Positions 17,331 to 26,232 of a stretch of 64,000 nucleotides of DNA are shown here, in pieces. The stretch spans positions 1 to 64,000 of the forward strand of contig CANPHE010000012.1 in assembly GCA_947573795.1 (NCBI GenBank), in the 5' to 3' direction. The notes beneath the pieces are model-generated. The model worked only from the letters and a program-made list of their open reading frames with translations, ran no database searches and was not told the origin of the DNA. The DNA is from an uncultured Alistipes sp. (lineage in GTDB: Bacteria > Bacteroidota > Bacteroidia > Bacteroidales > Rikenellaceae). The position numbers and the translations under genes are program-made. How positions within the stretch are numbered: position 1 is the first letter of the stretch; every line of letters begins with the position of its first letter.

Positions 17331-18452
17331 ATGAAAAAGCTACACTTTCTCCTGTTGGCGTTTGTCTGGGCCGCTGCTTTTACAGCGTGTAGCAAAGACG
17401 AAATCCCCGACCCGAATGCTCCGACGGGATTGCCTGCACTTCTCGATCCGGACGATGTGTGCTCCTGTATGGATGATCTGGAATTCATGAGATATTGTTA
17501 CAGGAATTTCGATACGGACAAAAACGGAAAAGTGTCCCGGGCCGAAGCGGATGCCGTTACCGAGATGGATTTAACGGAGTATCGCACTTCGCTCCGCTCC
17601 ATTACCGGTATCGGTTACTTTACCAATCTGAGGACAATAATCGGTGCGGGCTGCTGCTATCTCGAAACGGTCGATTTGAGCAATAACCGAAAAATCACTT
17701 CGATCCAGAAGAATGCTTTCCAAAATTGCGGAATGACAAACGTGCTGCTCCCGAATAGTGTGACCTCGATCGGGGATGAAGCCTTCGCTTGGTGCGGCCA
17801 GTTAGCAAGCATCACTCTTCCGAATCGTGTAACTTCGATCGGAGAAAGAGCTTTCTACGGCTGCCATTACATGGAAAGTATCCATATGCCCGACGGCGTT
17901 ACTTCGATCGGAAAGTCGGCCTTTGAAGGGTGCCGCGACTTGACAGATATCCGGATTCCCAAAGGGCTCACACAGATCGGTGACCGGGCCTTCTACTATT
18001 GCAGCTATTTGACCGGTGATATCAAAATTCCCGATAAAGTAAAGACGATCGGGGCCAAGGCCTTCGCCGGGTGCTATAATCTGACGGGTATTGCGATCGG
18101 AAATGGTACGACGGCAATCGGATCGGAAGCGTTTTACGACTGCTACAACATAACAAGCGTTACGATCGGCAAACACGTAACTTCGATAGGATCCGGAACT
18201 TTCTTCAGGTGCAGCAATCTGAATAGTATTAAAATTCCCGAAGAGGTGACCGTCATTGGGTATTGGGCTTTCTGTGATTGCGACTCTTTAGTAAATATTT
18301 ATTGCAAACCGACCGTGCCGCCGACCTTGGGCCGCGGGGCATTCAACTACATAGATTCCTCTGCGAAAATCTATGTTCCGGCGGCCTCGGTCGAAGCCTA
18401 CAAGACGGCGAAGGGATGGAGCGAATATGCTTCCCGGATCGAAGGATTTTAG
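17331..18452 (+). CDS. BspA-like LRR lipoprotein, copy 3
   Basis: Third tandem paralogue, 373 residues, starting 10 nt after copy 2. Its signal peptide and first 40 residues are almost identical to copy 1 (CSKDEIPDPNAPTGLPAL), so the two arose by recent duplication or gene conversion. The EF-hand-like loop reads DTDKNGKVSRAEAD. LRR_5 repeats and the cap KIYVPAASVEAYKTAKGW follow. I chose the ATG that gives the lipoprotein signal; the longer open frame overlaps the end of copy 2. Confidence 0.88.
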   Translation: MKKLHFLLLAFVWAAAFTACSKDEIPDPNAPTGLPALLDPDDVCSCMDDLEFMRYCYRNFDTDKNGKVSRAEADAVTEMDLTEYRTSLRSITGIGYFTNLRTIIGAGCCYLETVDLSNNRKITSIQKNAFQNCGMTNVLLPNSVTSIGDEAFAWCGQLASITLPNRVTSIGERAFYGCHYMESIHMPDGVTSIGKSAFEGCRDLTDIRIPKGLTQIGDRAFYYCSYLTGDIKIPDKVKTIGAKAFAGCYNLTGIAIGNGTTAIGSEAFYDCYNITSVTIGKHVTSIGSGTFFRCSNLNSIKIPEEVTVIGYWAFCDCDSLVNIYCKPTVPPTLGRGAFNYIDSSAKIYVPAASVEAYKTAKGWSEYASRIEGF

Positions 18453-18566
18453 CTGCTGCGGCGCACGGCCGACCGCGGCTCAGAAAGCCGCACGGTCCGT
18501 AGCCCCGCAATGATGCGTTGTCTCGCTTCGGAAAGGTGCAAAAGTTGCATAGGGTTTGCAGAATGA

Positions 18567-18789
18567 TTATATTTGCGAAAAAGTAAGACGATTACATACC
18601 ATTTTACCTTTACGGTATCTTTGTCCCCGAGGCCTTGCGGGTCGTACCGAGAGCCCCCTCCTCGGAGGGGGCAGAATTGCAAACGCGGCGTTCCGCCGCG
18701 AGGCTTCGACCGACGCACAAGGAAACAAGGTCGAAGAACCGATGAGGGTAAGGTGATGTATAACCGCCAACCGTAAATTCCTTCAGACT
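18567..18789 (+). promoter_or_regulatory. Tandem promoters and GC-rich structured leader
   Basis: Two -7 boxes, TATATTTG (about 18567-18574) and TATCTTTG (about 18614-18621), precede a leader of roughly 160 nt. It has three local inverted repeats: GCCCCCTC with GAGGGGGC, CGCGGCG with CGCCGCG, and CTTCGACC with GGTCGAAG. No protein frame looks real. It could be a regulatory leader of the DUF4837 gene or a separate small RNA. The rest of 18453-18566 shows nothing I can support. Confidence 0.5.
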
Positions 18790-19788
18790 ATGAAATCACT
18801 ACACCGCATCGTGCTGCCGCTCGTCGTGCTCGTGCTCGCTACCGGTTGCGATGCTTTCCGCACGCTCTCCGATTCGAGACGCAAAACGGCCCAGGGCAAA
18901 CCCTACGAATTGATCGTCGTATGTCCGCAAACGGAGTGGACGGGCGCCGTGGGCGATACGCTGCGCTCGATACTTACGGCGCCGGTTCCCTTCCTCAACC
19001 AGACCGAACCGCTCTTCGACGTGCTGCGCGTAACCGAACGGGGCTTCACCAACGTGGTCGTCGACCATCGCAACGTGCTCAAAGTGCTGGTCGATCCCTC
19101 GCTCGAAACGACGGCTATCGCCGTGCAGTACGACGTAACGTCGGAGCCGCAGATCGTCCTGACGCTGCAAGGCCCCGACCAACAGTCGCTCGTCGACTAC
19201 CTTTCGGAGCACCGCGCCGAGCTGGTGCAGATGCTCGAAAAGACCGAGCGCGACCGTTCCGTGAAATACAACGAGGCCTACGGAAATCCCGGCATCGAGC
19301 AGGCGATCCGCCGCTCGTTCGGCGTCGACATGCACGTTCCGAAGGGTTACGTGCTTGCGGTCGACACTCCCGATTTCCTGTGGGCGCGCTACGAATATCC
19401 TACGGCCAGCCAGGGATTCATCATCTATTCCTATCCCTACGAAGGACCGCAATCGCTTTCGCCCGAGGCGCTGCTGGCGGCCCGCAACCGCTTCGCGGCC
19501 CGCATTCCCGGACCTTCGGACGGTTCCTACATGACCACCTCCGAAGTTTTCCCGCCCGACTACCGGATGTTCCGTCTCGAAGGGCGCCTGTGGTGCGAAC
19601 TGCGCGGATTCTGGGATGTCGCGGGCGACTTCATGGGCGGCCCGTTCGTCAGCTACACGACTGTCGACACGGCCACGAACCGGGTCTTCACGCTCGACTG
19701 CTATGTCTACTCGCCCAAGCAGCACAAACGCAACTTCGTGCGCGGCGTCGAACACCTGCTCTACGGCATCAGCTTCCCGGAGCAGTAA
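18790..19788 (+). CDS. DUF4837 lipoprotein
   Basis: A 332-residue lipoprotein of a family found in Bacteroidetes and of unknown function. Lipobox ATGC lies near residue 20. The body has PYELIVVCPQTEWTG, then two related alpha/beta halves, and a conserved FWDVAGDFMGGPFVSY block near the C-terminus. It may be anchored in the inner leaflet of the outer membrane. It is followed after 69 nt by a cardiolipin synthase gene, a pairing that might point to envelope lipid function, but this is inference only. Confidence 0.85.
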   Translation: MKSLHRIVLPLVVLVLATGCDAFRTLSDSRRKTAQGKPYELIVVCPQTEWTGAVGDTLRSILTAPVPFLNQTEPLFDVLRVTERGFTNVVVDHRNVLKVLVDPSLETTAIAVQYDVTSEPQIVLTLQGPDQQSLVDYLSEHRAELVQMLEKTERDRSVKYNEAYGNPGIEQAIRRSFGVDMHVPKGYVLAVDTPDFLWARYEYPTASQGFIIYSYPYEGPQSLSPEALLAARNRFAARIPGPSDGSYMTTSEVFPPDYRMFRLEGRLWCELRGFWDVAGDFMGGPFVSYTTVDTATNRVFTLDCYVYSPKQHKRNFVRGVEHLLYGISFPEQ

Positions 19789-19857
19789 CGCACGAGCGGT
19801 CCGAAGCCTGTCGGCCGAAATCACGACGGGCTTCGGACCGGACCAACGGAAACCTCC

Positions 19858-21273
19858 ATGCAGCAATTCCTTACCCTGCTCCTTCCGGCGATCTATTCGC
19901 TGTCGATCCTCGTCGTGTTGCTGGTCGTCATCACCGATAACCGCAACCCGCTGAAGACCTTGCCGTGGATCGTCGTCCTGCTGCTGGCTCCCGGTATCGG
20001 GCTGGTTTTCTACTTCTTTTTCGGATACGACCTCTCCAAGAAACGCCTCATCTCGCGCCGCACGCGCAAGCGAATCACTACACGGCTCGCCGAGAGCGAT
20101 CCGGCGGAATGCCCCGCTATCGCTCCGCAGCTCACGCCGCTCGTACGCCTGCTGCGCGAAACGGTGAACGCCGTACCGCTCTACGGCAGTCGCATTACCC
20201 CCTATACCGACGGCTGCACGAAGATGGAGGCTCTGCTCGCGGCGATCGCTGCGGCGCGTCACCACGTCCACCTGCAATACTATATCCTCTTGGATGACGA
20301 TACGGGATGCCGCCTGCGCGACGCCTTGATCGCCAAAGCGCGCGAGGGAGTCGCCGTGCGCCTGCTTTACGACGACGTCGGGAGCCGCAGCACGAAAAAA
20401 TCGTTCTTCGAGTCGATGCGCCGCGAAGGGATCGAGGTCCACGCCTTCCTGCACGTGAAGTTTCCGCGCTTCACCGGCAAGGTCAACTACCGCAATCACC
20501 GCAAAATCGTCGTGATAGACGGACATACGGCCTTCGTCGGAGGCATGAACATCGCCGACCGCTACCTTCGCGGCACGACGTGGGGATGCTGGCGCGACAC
20601 CCATTTCCGGATCGAGGGAAGCGGCGCCGCAGGATTGCAGGCCGTATTTCTGAGCGACTGGTCGGCGACGACCCAGCAATACCTGAACGGGCCGGAATAT
20701 TATCCGCATGCCCGACGATACACCGACGGGGCGATGCAAATACTGCCCGGAGGCCCTTTCGGCAAATGGCGGGCGTTGTTGCAGGCCGACAGCTTCCTGT
20801 TGATGCGCGCACAGCGACGCGTATGGATACAGACGCCCTATTACCTGCCTTCGGAGGTTCTCGACTCGGCCTTGAAGACGGCCGCACTGGCAGGCATCGA
20901 CGTGCGGTTGATGCTCCCGGCGCGTTCCGATTCGAAAGTCGTCGATCTGGCGACGCACTCTTACCTCGACGACCTGATGAAAGCCGGGGTGAAGGTGCTT
21001 TTCTATGCCCCCGGCATGCTCCACTCCAAACTGTTGATCGTCGACGATGCGGTGACGGTCATCGGCTCGGCGAATCTGGATTTCCGCAGTTTCGAACACA
21101 ATTTCGAGGTCAACGCGTTCGTCTACGACGCGGATTTCACGGCCCGGATGGCCGCCGTCTTCGAGGCGGACGCCGCACAATGCCGGGTCCTTCAACCCGG
21201 CGAATGGTTCCGCCGTCCCCGCGGCCGCAAATTCGCCGAATCGTTCATGCGCATCTTCGCGCCGCTGCTCTGA
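19858..21273 (+). CDS. cls: Cardiolipin synthase (PLD family)
   Basis: Inner-membrane enzyme that condenses phosphatidylglycerol molecules to cardiolipin, 471 residues. Two N-terminal membrane helices (about 5-60) are followed by the two phospholipase D catalytic motifs: HRKIVVID near residue 214 with GGMNIADRY, and HSKLLIVDD near 389 with GSANLDFRS. Both HKD motifs are intact. Length and order match ClsA-type bacterial enzymes. It follows the DUF4837 gene on the same strand. Confidence 0.93.
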   Translation: MQQFLTLLLPAIYSLSILVVLLVVITDNRNPLKTLPWIVVLLLAPGIGLVFYFFFGYDLSKKRLISRRTRKRITTRLAESDPAECPAIAPQLTPLVRLLRETVNAVPLYGSRITPYTDGCTKMEALLAAIAAARHHVHLQYYILLDDDTGCRLRDALIAKAREGVAVRLLYDDVGSRSTKKSFFESMRREGIEVHAFLHVKFPRFTGKVNYRNHRKIVVIDGHTAFVGGMNIADRYLRGTTWGCWRDTHFRIEGSGAAGLQAVFLSDWSATTQQYLNGPEYYPHARRYTDGAMQILPGGPFGKWRALLQADSFLLMRAQRRVWIQTPYYLPSEVLDSALKTAALAGIDVRLMLPARSDSKVVDLATHSYLDDLMKAGVKVLFYAPGMLHSKLLIVDDAVTVIGSANLDFRSFEHNFEVNAFVYDADFTARMAAVFEADAAQCRVLQPGEWFRRPRGRKFAESFMRIFAPLL

Positions 21274-21315
21274 GCGTCTTTGAAGACAACGAGGCTTTAT
21301 GCCTGAGCAGACCTT

Positions 21316-22719
21316 TTATTGCTCCCCCGGTTTCCTTCGTCTCAATGCCTCCGGAAGCGGCAGCCCGAGCCGTGCGAAGCTGACCAGCGAACCCGTCAGC
21401 GCGAAAGCCCCGGCCAGCAGCAGCGCCGCACGGGTGCTGTCGCCGGGAACCAGCCGAAACATCGCGGCCATCAGCGCGGCGCCCGTGGTCTGCCCCACCA
21501 GACGCGCCGTGGCGAGCATCCCGCTCGCCGAACCGCTCCGGGCCGGTGGCGCCGAAGCGATCAGCACACTGTTGTTGGGCGACTGGAAAAGCCCGAATCC
21601 CGCGCCGCACAGCGCCATGCGCCAGACGATCTGCCAAGTCGTCGGCTGCTGGGGAAGGAGCGCCAGCAGCAACGCCCCGAGGGCCATCGCGGCGAGTCCC
21701 GTACCGCCTAACAGTCCCGGGTGAATGCGCTCGCAGAGCACCCCGGCCGTCGGCGCGACGACCATAATGACGGCCGGCCATGCCGTCAGCAACAAACCCG
21801 TGCGTACGTCGTCGTAACCGCAGACATGTTGCAGGTAGAAGGGCAAAGCCACCATGGCGAGCATCTGCCCCGTATAGGAGCAGACCGAAGTTGCAACCGA
21901 GACCGAAAATATCGGAATGCGCAGCAGGTCGAACGGCAGCAACGGATATTCACGGCGCAGCTGACTCCGTACATAGAAGTATCCTACGACCGCACAGGCC
22001 GCACATCCGGCGCACAACAGCCGCGGATCGACCTCGTGCGAAAAGCCCTCGACGGCGGCCATCATCAGTCCGAACGTCAGGGCGTTCATCGCGGCATCGC
22101 TCCACCGGAAACGTCCCGAAAGGGCCCGCACCGGATTCTGCGGCAGGAAACGGCGGCTCAGCGCCACGGCCGCGATCCCCACGGGTATGTTGACGGCGAA
22201 GAGCCACGGCCACGGTCCCAGCGAAAGGATCGCTGCGGCCAATGTCGGTCCGGCGACCGACGAGACGGCGACCACCGTGGCGTTGATGCCCATGCCGCGG
22301 CCGAGCTGAGTCTGCGGGTAGATGATGCGTATGAGGGTGGTATTCACCGACGTGACGGCCGCAGCCCCGAAGCCTTGCACGACCCTTGCGGCGAGCAGCG
22401 CGGCGAGCGATCCCGCCAGCGCACAACCGGCTGAAGCCAGCGTAAAGAGCAGCAGCCCGGCGACATAGATGCGCCGGTAGCCGATCCGCTCGCCCAAAGC
22501 CGAGAGGGGCAGGATCGAGATCATCACGGCCAGTTGATAGGCATTGACGATCCACACCGAATCGGCGGGCGAGATATTCAGTTCGCGCCCCATGACGGGC
22601 AGCGCGACATTGGCGATCGTCGCGTCGAGCACCGAAAGCCCCACCCCGAAGGCCACCGCGAGGATGGCACCCAGGCGGCGGGGCATCGGAAGACCGTCGG
22701 AACTATTGTTCGTGTTCAT
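21316..22719 (-). CDS. MFS exporter, DHA2 (EmrB/QacA) family
   Basis: Inner-membrane drug:proton antiporter with about 14 hydrophobic segments, 467 residues. The N-terminal region carries LDATIANVALPVMGREL, the DHA2 signature near helix 1, and ERIGYRRIYVAG (motif A) between helices 2 and 3. VVQGFGAAAVTSVNTTLI matches the motif of helix 4. The substrate is unknown. No partner EmrA-like fusion protein lies beside it. It is convergent with cls and followed on the same strand by a DUF5009-type gene upstream. Confidence 0.9.
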   Translation of the reverse strand: MNTNNSSDGLPMPRRLGAILAVAFGVGLSVLDATIANVALPVMGRELNISPADSVWIVNAYQLAVMISILPLSALGERIGYRRIYVAGLLLFTLASAGCALAGSLAALLAARVVQGFGAAAVTSVNTTLIRIIYPQTQLGRGMGINATVVAVSSVAGPTLAAAILSLGPWPWLFAVNIPVGIAAVALSRRFLPQNPVRALSGRFRWSDAAMNALTFGLMMAAVEGFSHEVDPRLLCAGCAACAVVGYFYVRSQLRREYPLLPFDLLRIPIFSVSVATSVCSYTGQMLAMVALPFYLQHVCGYDDVRTGLLLTAWPAVIMVVAPTAGVLCERIHPGLLGGTGLAAMALGALLLALLPQQPTTWQIVWRMALCGAGFGLFQSPNNSVLIASAPPARSGSASGMLATARLVGQTTGAALMAAMFRLVPGDSTRAALLLAGAFALTGSLVSFARLGLPLPEALRRRKPGEQ

Positions 22720-22737
22720 GCCTATCGGACGGAACGA

Positions 22738-23865
22738 TCAGACTTTGAGGTAGATTTTCTTGCGATCGAGCATCCACAGCACCGTCCAGCAGACGGCGAT
22801 ATAACCGACGCCGAGAATCACCGCCTTCACCTCGGGCGAGAATTTCCCGGCCAGGCCGCCGAAGAAAAATGCGTCGACCTCCCGCATCGGCACGATGCGC
22901 TGAAGCAGGTAGATCGTGATCGAATTGACACCTACGACCTTGAAAAAATAGGTCCAACGGCGCCATTGCAATACGTCGACGAGGTAATAGAACAGTGCGA
23001 ACATCGCCAGCGAATAGCTTCCCGCAGCGAATACGAAAGCCGGGGTCCAAAGCATCTTGTTGATCGGCTGCAACGGGCTCACGCAGCATGTCGACAGGAG
23101 CAGCACGACGGCTCCCAGCGCCATATAGGCCGCCTTGCGGTTGCCCGAGAAACGGTCGCTGCGCACGAACTCTCCCGCGAACATGCCCAGCATGGCCGTC
23201 ACCACGGCAGGCAACGTGCTGAGCAGCCCTTCGGGATCGAAAAGCGCCTTCTTATAAAGGTGCGACGGCATAATCATCCGGTCGATATACCCCACGATAT
23301 TGCCTTCGCGCGTCAGAATCCCGGCATCGGGCATGTCGGGAGCCTGTACGAATTGCAACACCGCCCCGTAGCCGACCAGAATCGCCACGGCGATCGCGGC
23401 GCGGGCACGTATTCCGAAGTTCAGGAACAGCAGCGCGGCGAACATCCACGCCAGGCCGATGCGGCCCAGGACGCTGGGGATGCGCAGCGTCGCCCATTCG
23501 AGTTTGAACAGTCCGTTGTAGACCAGCCCCAGCAACACCAGCGTCAGAGCCCGCCGCACGACCTTCGCGACGATGCGCCGTTCGTCGAGGCCGTTCGCAC
23601 GCTGCTTGGCCACGGAGAACGGAAACGAAATACCGGCGATGAAGAGGAAAAGCGGAAAAATCGTGTCGTGGTGGAAGAACCCGTGCCATGCGGCATGTCC
23701 CATCTGCGCGGTGAGCCAGGTCGAGAACTCCCCGGGCCAGAGTTCGCACAGACTGACGATGAGGCCGCTGAGCCCCATGATGAAAAGCATGTCGAAGCCG
23801 CGCAGGGCGTCGAGCGAAAGCAATCGCTGCGAAGCCGCAGCCGGTTGCCGGGAGTTGTTTTTCAT
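22738..23865 (-). CDS. DUF5009/NagX-like membrane acyltransferase
   Basis: Polytopic membrane protein of 375 residues with about 10 segments, related to heparan-alpha-glucosaminide N-acetyltransferase. Key motifs are RLLSLDALRGFDM at the N-terminus, GHAAWHGFFHHDTIFPLFLF with the conserved His residues, and INKMLWTPAFVFAAGSYSL. Bacterial homologues sit with amino-sugar or polysaccharide loci and may acetylate sugars across the membrane. Here it is 6 nt from the U32 peptidase gene and 18 nt from the MFS gene, all on the minus strand, so they may share a transcript. Confidence 0.82.
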   Translation of the reverse strand: MKNNSRQPAAASQRLLSLDALRGFDMLFIMGLSGLIVSLCELWPGEFSTWLTAQMGHAAWHGFFHHDTIFPLFLFIAGISFPFSVAKQRANGLDERRIVAKVVRRALTLVLLGLVYNGLFKLEWATLRIPSVLGRIGLAWMFAALLFLNFGIRARAAIAVAILVGYGAVLQFVQAPDMPDAGILTREGNIVGYIDRMIMPSHLYKKALFDPEGLLSTLPAVVTAMLGMFAGEFVRSDRFSGNRKAAYMALGAVVLLLSTCCVSPLQPINKMLWTPAFVFAAGSYSLAMFALFYYLVDVLQWRRWTYFFKVVGVNSITIYLLQRIVPMREVDAFFFGGLAGKFSPEVKAVILGVGYIAVCWTVLWMLDRKKIYLKV

Positions 23866-23871
23866 GGTTTC

Positions 23872-25131
23872 TTATCGGTTTTGGATGGTTTCTGCCGCCT
23901 GGAATTTGCAGAGCTGGTCGCCGCGCCGCACTACGCCGGGCGTGCGGATGGCGCACAGCTGCCCCTGCACCGCCTCGCCGACGGGGGTGCCGTCGGGGCC
24001 GTGGAGCTCCTCGAGCCGCTGCTCGGCGACACCGGTCGTCGGACCGAGGAAGAAGATTTCGTCGCCCACGGCTACGGGAGCCGCCTCGACGAGCACTTCG
24101 GCTACGGAGATTTTTTTGTAGAAGTTCACCACCTTGCCCACGTAGACCTTGCGCTGCGTGGCCGACGAACCGTAGGCCGCACTGTGCTCCGCGACGGGAC
24201 GCCCGGCATAATACCCCTCCCAGAAACCGCGGTTGAAGACCGTGGCGAGCCGCTCCTTGAGTCCGGCGGCCAGCTCGGGCGTATAGGTCCCGGCCTCCAG
24301 GGCCCGCAGCGCCTCGTCGTAGCACTCGACGACGCGCTTGACGTATTCGGCACCGCGCGCACGTCCCTCGATTTTGAGCACGCCGACACCCGAGGCGATC
24401 ATCCGGTCGAGGAAATCGATCGTGCAAAGGTCCTTGGGCGAGAGGACGTAGCGGCCGTCGATGTCGAGCGACGCTCCCGTCTCCTTGTCGGTGACGGTAT
24501 ATTTTCGGCGGCACAGCTGGCGGCAGGCGCCGCGGTTGGCCGAGCAGCCGGTTTCGTAGAGCGAGAGGTAGCATTTGCCCGAAATGGACATGCACAGCGC
24601 CCCGTGGGCGAACATCTCGATCTGCACCAGCTCACCCCGCGGCCCGCGGATGTCGTTCTCGACGATCTCGCGACGGATCGCGGCGACCTGTTCGAGCGTC
24701 AGCTCGCGGGCCAGCACCACCGTATCGGCCCACTGGGAATAGAACTTCACCGCCTCGGAGTTCGAAATGTTGCACTGCGTGGAGATATGCACCTCCTGCC
24801 CGATGCGGCGGGCGTAGAGGATCGCGGCCAAGTCGCTGGCGATGATGGCGTCGACCCCTTCCCGCTTGGCGCGGTCGATCACTTCGTGGACGGCCTGCAA
24901 TTCGTCCTCGTAGACGACCGTATTGACCGTCAGGTAGGTTTTTACCCCGGCGTCATGCGCCGTGCGGACGATCCGCGAGAGGTCCTCCAGCGTGAAATTG
25001 GCGGCCGAAGCCGACCGCATGTTGAGTTTCCCGACCCCGAAATATACGGCGTCGGCCCCTGCAGCGATCGCTGCCGCCAGGGATTCGTAAGACCCCACGG
25101 GGGCCATGATTTCGATATCGCTGCGTTTCAT
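23872..25131 (-). CDS. Peptidase U32 family protein (TrhP/YegQ-like)
   Basis: A 419-residue U32 protein. The family signature is present, EMFAHGALCMSISGKCYLS, and the Cys set C-x6-C-x3-C (GCSANRGACRQLCRR) fits an iron-sulfur site. N-terminal IMAPVGSYESLAAAIAAGAD is typical. Members act in tRNA U34 hydroxylation (TrhP) or 23S rRNA hydroxylation (RlhA) with prephenate; the length fits TrhP better. Older annotation as a collagenase is not supported. It lies 13 nt downstream of the prenyl synthetase gene on the same strand. Confidence 0.88.
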   Translation of the reverse strand: MKRSDIEIMAPVGSYESLAAAIAAGADAVYFGVGKLNMRSASAANFTLEDLSRIVRTAHDAGVKTYLTVNTVVYEDELQAVHEVIDRAKREGVDAIIASDLAAILYARRIGQEVHISTQCNISNSEAVKFYSQWADTVVLARELTLEQVAAIRREIVENDIRGPRGELVQIEMFAHGALCMSISGKCYLSLYETGCSANRGACRQLCRRKYTVTDKETGASLDIDGRYVLSPKDLCTIDFLDRMIASGVGVLKIEGRARGAEYVKRVVECYDEALRALEAGTYTPELAAGLKERLATVFNRGFWEGYYAGRPVAEHSAAYGSSATQRKVYVGKVVNFYKKISVAEVLVEAAPVAVGDEIFFLGPTTGVAEQRLEELHGPDGTPVGEAVQGQLCAIRTPGVVRRGDQLCKFQAAETIQNR

Positions 25132-25144
25132 GCTCGATTTTTCA

Positions 25145-26116
25145 TCACTTCTTGCGTCCCATCAGTCCTGCGGCGAACTCCTTGAGCTGCCGCGTCCGCT
25201 CGGAGCCGACCGACAGGGTATCGAGCTGCGCCAGGGCCCGGTCGAACCGCAGCTCGATCTGCTGCTCGGTAAGGCGCGGCACGTCCAGACGGTCGTAGAC
25301 CGCCTTCACGGCAGCGATCTTCTCGGCGTCGGAGAGCTTTTCGTTGCAGCAGGTCGTGCGCAGGATATCGCGCGTGGGCTCGTCGGCCCGGCTCATCGCC
25401 GTAATCATCAGGTAGGTCTTCTTCCCTTCGAGGATATCGCCGCCGATCGCCTTGCCCAGCCGTTCGTCGCCGTAGCTGTCCAGCAGGTCGTCCTGCAACT
25501 GGAACGCCAGGCCCAGTTCGATGGCGAAACGGTGCAGCTTGCGGCAATCCTCCTCCGAGGCGCCGCCCAGAATCGCACCGATGACGGTCGCTCCGGCCAG
25601 CAGCACCGAGGTCTTCAGTTCGATCATGTGCATGTATTCCACGACCGAGACCTTGCGTTTCCGCTCGAAATCCATGTCGTATTGCTGTCCTTCGCACACT
25701 TCGAGCGCCATGTCGTCGAACGTCCGCAGGATGCGGGGCAGGTGCGCGGACGGAACGCCGCTCAGCAGCCGATAGGCGTAGATCATCATCGCGTCGCCCG
25801 AGAGGATCGCCACGTTGCGGCCCCATTTGGCCTGCACCGAGGGTTTGCCGCGGCGTACGGCGGCATTGTCCATGATATCGTCGTGCAGCAGCGTGAAATT
25901 ATGGAACACCTCGACCGCGGCCGCTGCGGGCAGCGCTTGCTGCACGTCGTCCGAGAAAAGTCCGCAGGCGAGCAGCACCAGCATCGGCCGCAGCCGCTTG
26001 CCGCCGCCCGCGAGCGAATAGCCGATCGGGGCGTAGAGCAGTTCGGGTTCGGCCGGAAATTCGGTCTGCGCCAAATAATTTTCGATGATCGAGAGCAATT
26101 GTTCGTTGGTTTGCAT
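25145..26116 (-). CDS. Polyprenyl (octaprenyl-type) diphosphate synthase
   Basis: Trans-isoprenyl chain-elongation enzyme making the side chain of menaquinone, 323 residues. The first Asp-rich motif is LLHDDIMDNAAVRRG and the second is FQLQDDLLDSYGD. GGGKRLRPML is the conserved allylic substrate loop. Chain length depends on residues before the first motif, which I cannot read with certainty. It is upstream of the U32 gene and divergent from the glucokinase gene, with a short AT-rich promoter region between. Confidence 0.92.
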   Translation of the reverse strand: MQTNEQLLSIIENYLAQTEFPAEPELLYAPIGYSLAGGGKRLRPMLVLLACGLFSDDVQQALPAAAAVEVFHNFTLLHDDIMDNAAVRRGKPSVQAKWGRNVAILSGDAMMIYAYRLLSGVPSAHLPRILRTFDDMALEVCEGQQYDMDFERKRKVSVVEYMHMIELKTSVLLAGATVIGAILGGASEEDCRKLHRFAIELGLAFQLQDDLLDSYGDERLGKAIGGDILEGKKTYLMITAMSRADEPTRDILRTTCCNEKLSDAEKIAAVKAVYDRLDVPRLTEQQIELRFDRALAQLDTLSVGSERTRQLKEFAAGLMGRKK

Positions 26117-26189
26117 AATCCGCTAACACTTTTGGGTCCGAATATGTCCCAAAAGTAAAAAAAAACTTTGGAGTAGCCGAATTTTATCC

Positions 26190-26197
26190 TAACTTTG
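26190..26197 (+). promoter_or_regulatory. -7 box of ROK glucokinase gene
   Basis: TAACTTTG in an AT-rich intergenic stretch, 36 nt before the ATG. It fits the Bacteroidetes -7 consensus TAnnTTTG. Confidence 0.55.
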
Positions 26198-26232
26198 ACA
26201 AGATAAATTCCAACTAATACCTGAAACGCAAT

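Noticed and set aside
14578..18452. Reading the LRR repeats as a CRISPR or other DNA repeat array
   Set aside because: The repeat period is that of 23-residue protein repeats within open frames with signal peptides, not of spaced palindromic repeats.
18799..21195. Long minus-strand frame opposite DUF4837 and cls
   Set aside because: Antisense shadow; both plus-strand genes have full family motifs.
23872..25131. Collagenase function for the U32 protein
   Set aside because: The Cys pattern and length fit the tRNA/rRNA hydroxylation branch; there is no export signal.
22534..25185. 883-codon plus-strand frame
   Set aside because: Shadow of MFS, DUF5009 and U32 genes; composition rich in His, Arg and Asp as expected for antisense of GC-rich genes.
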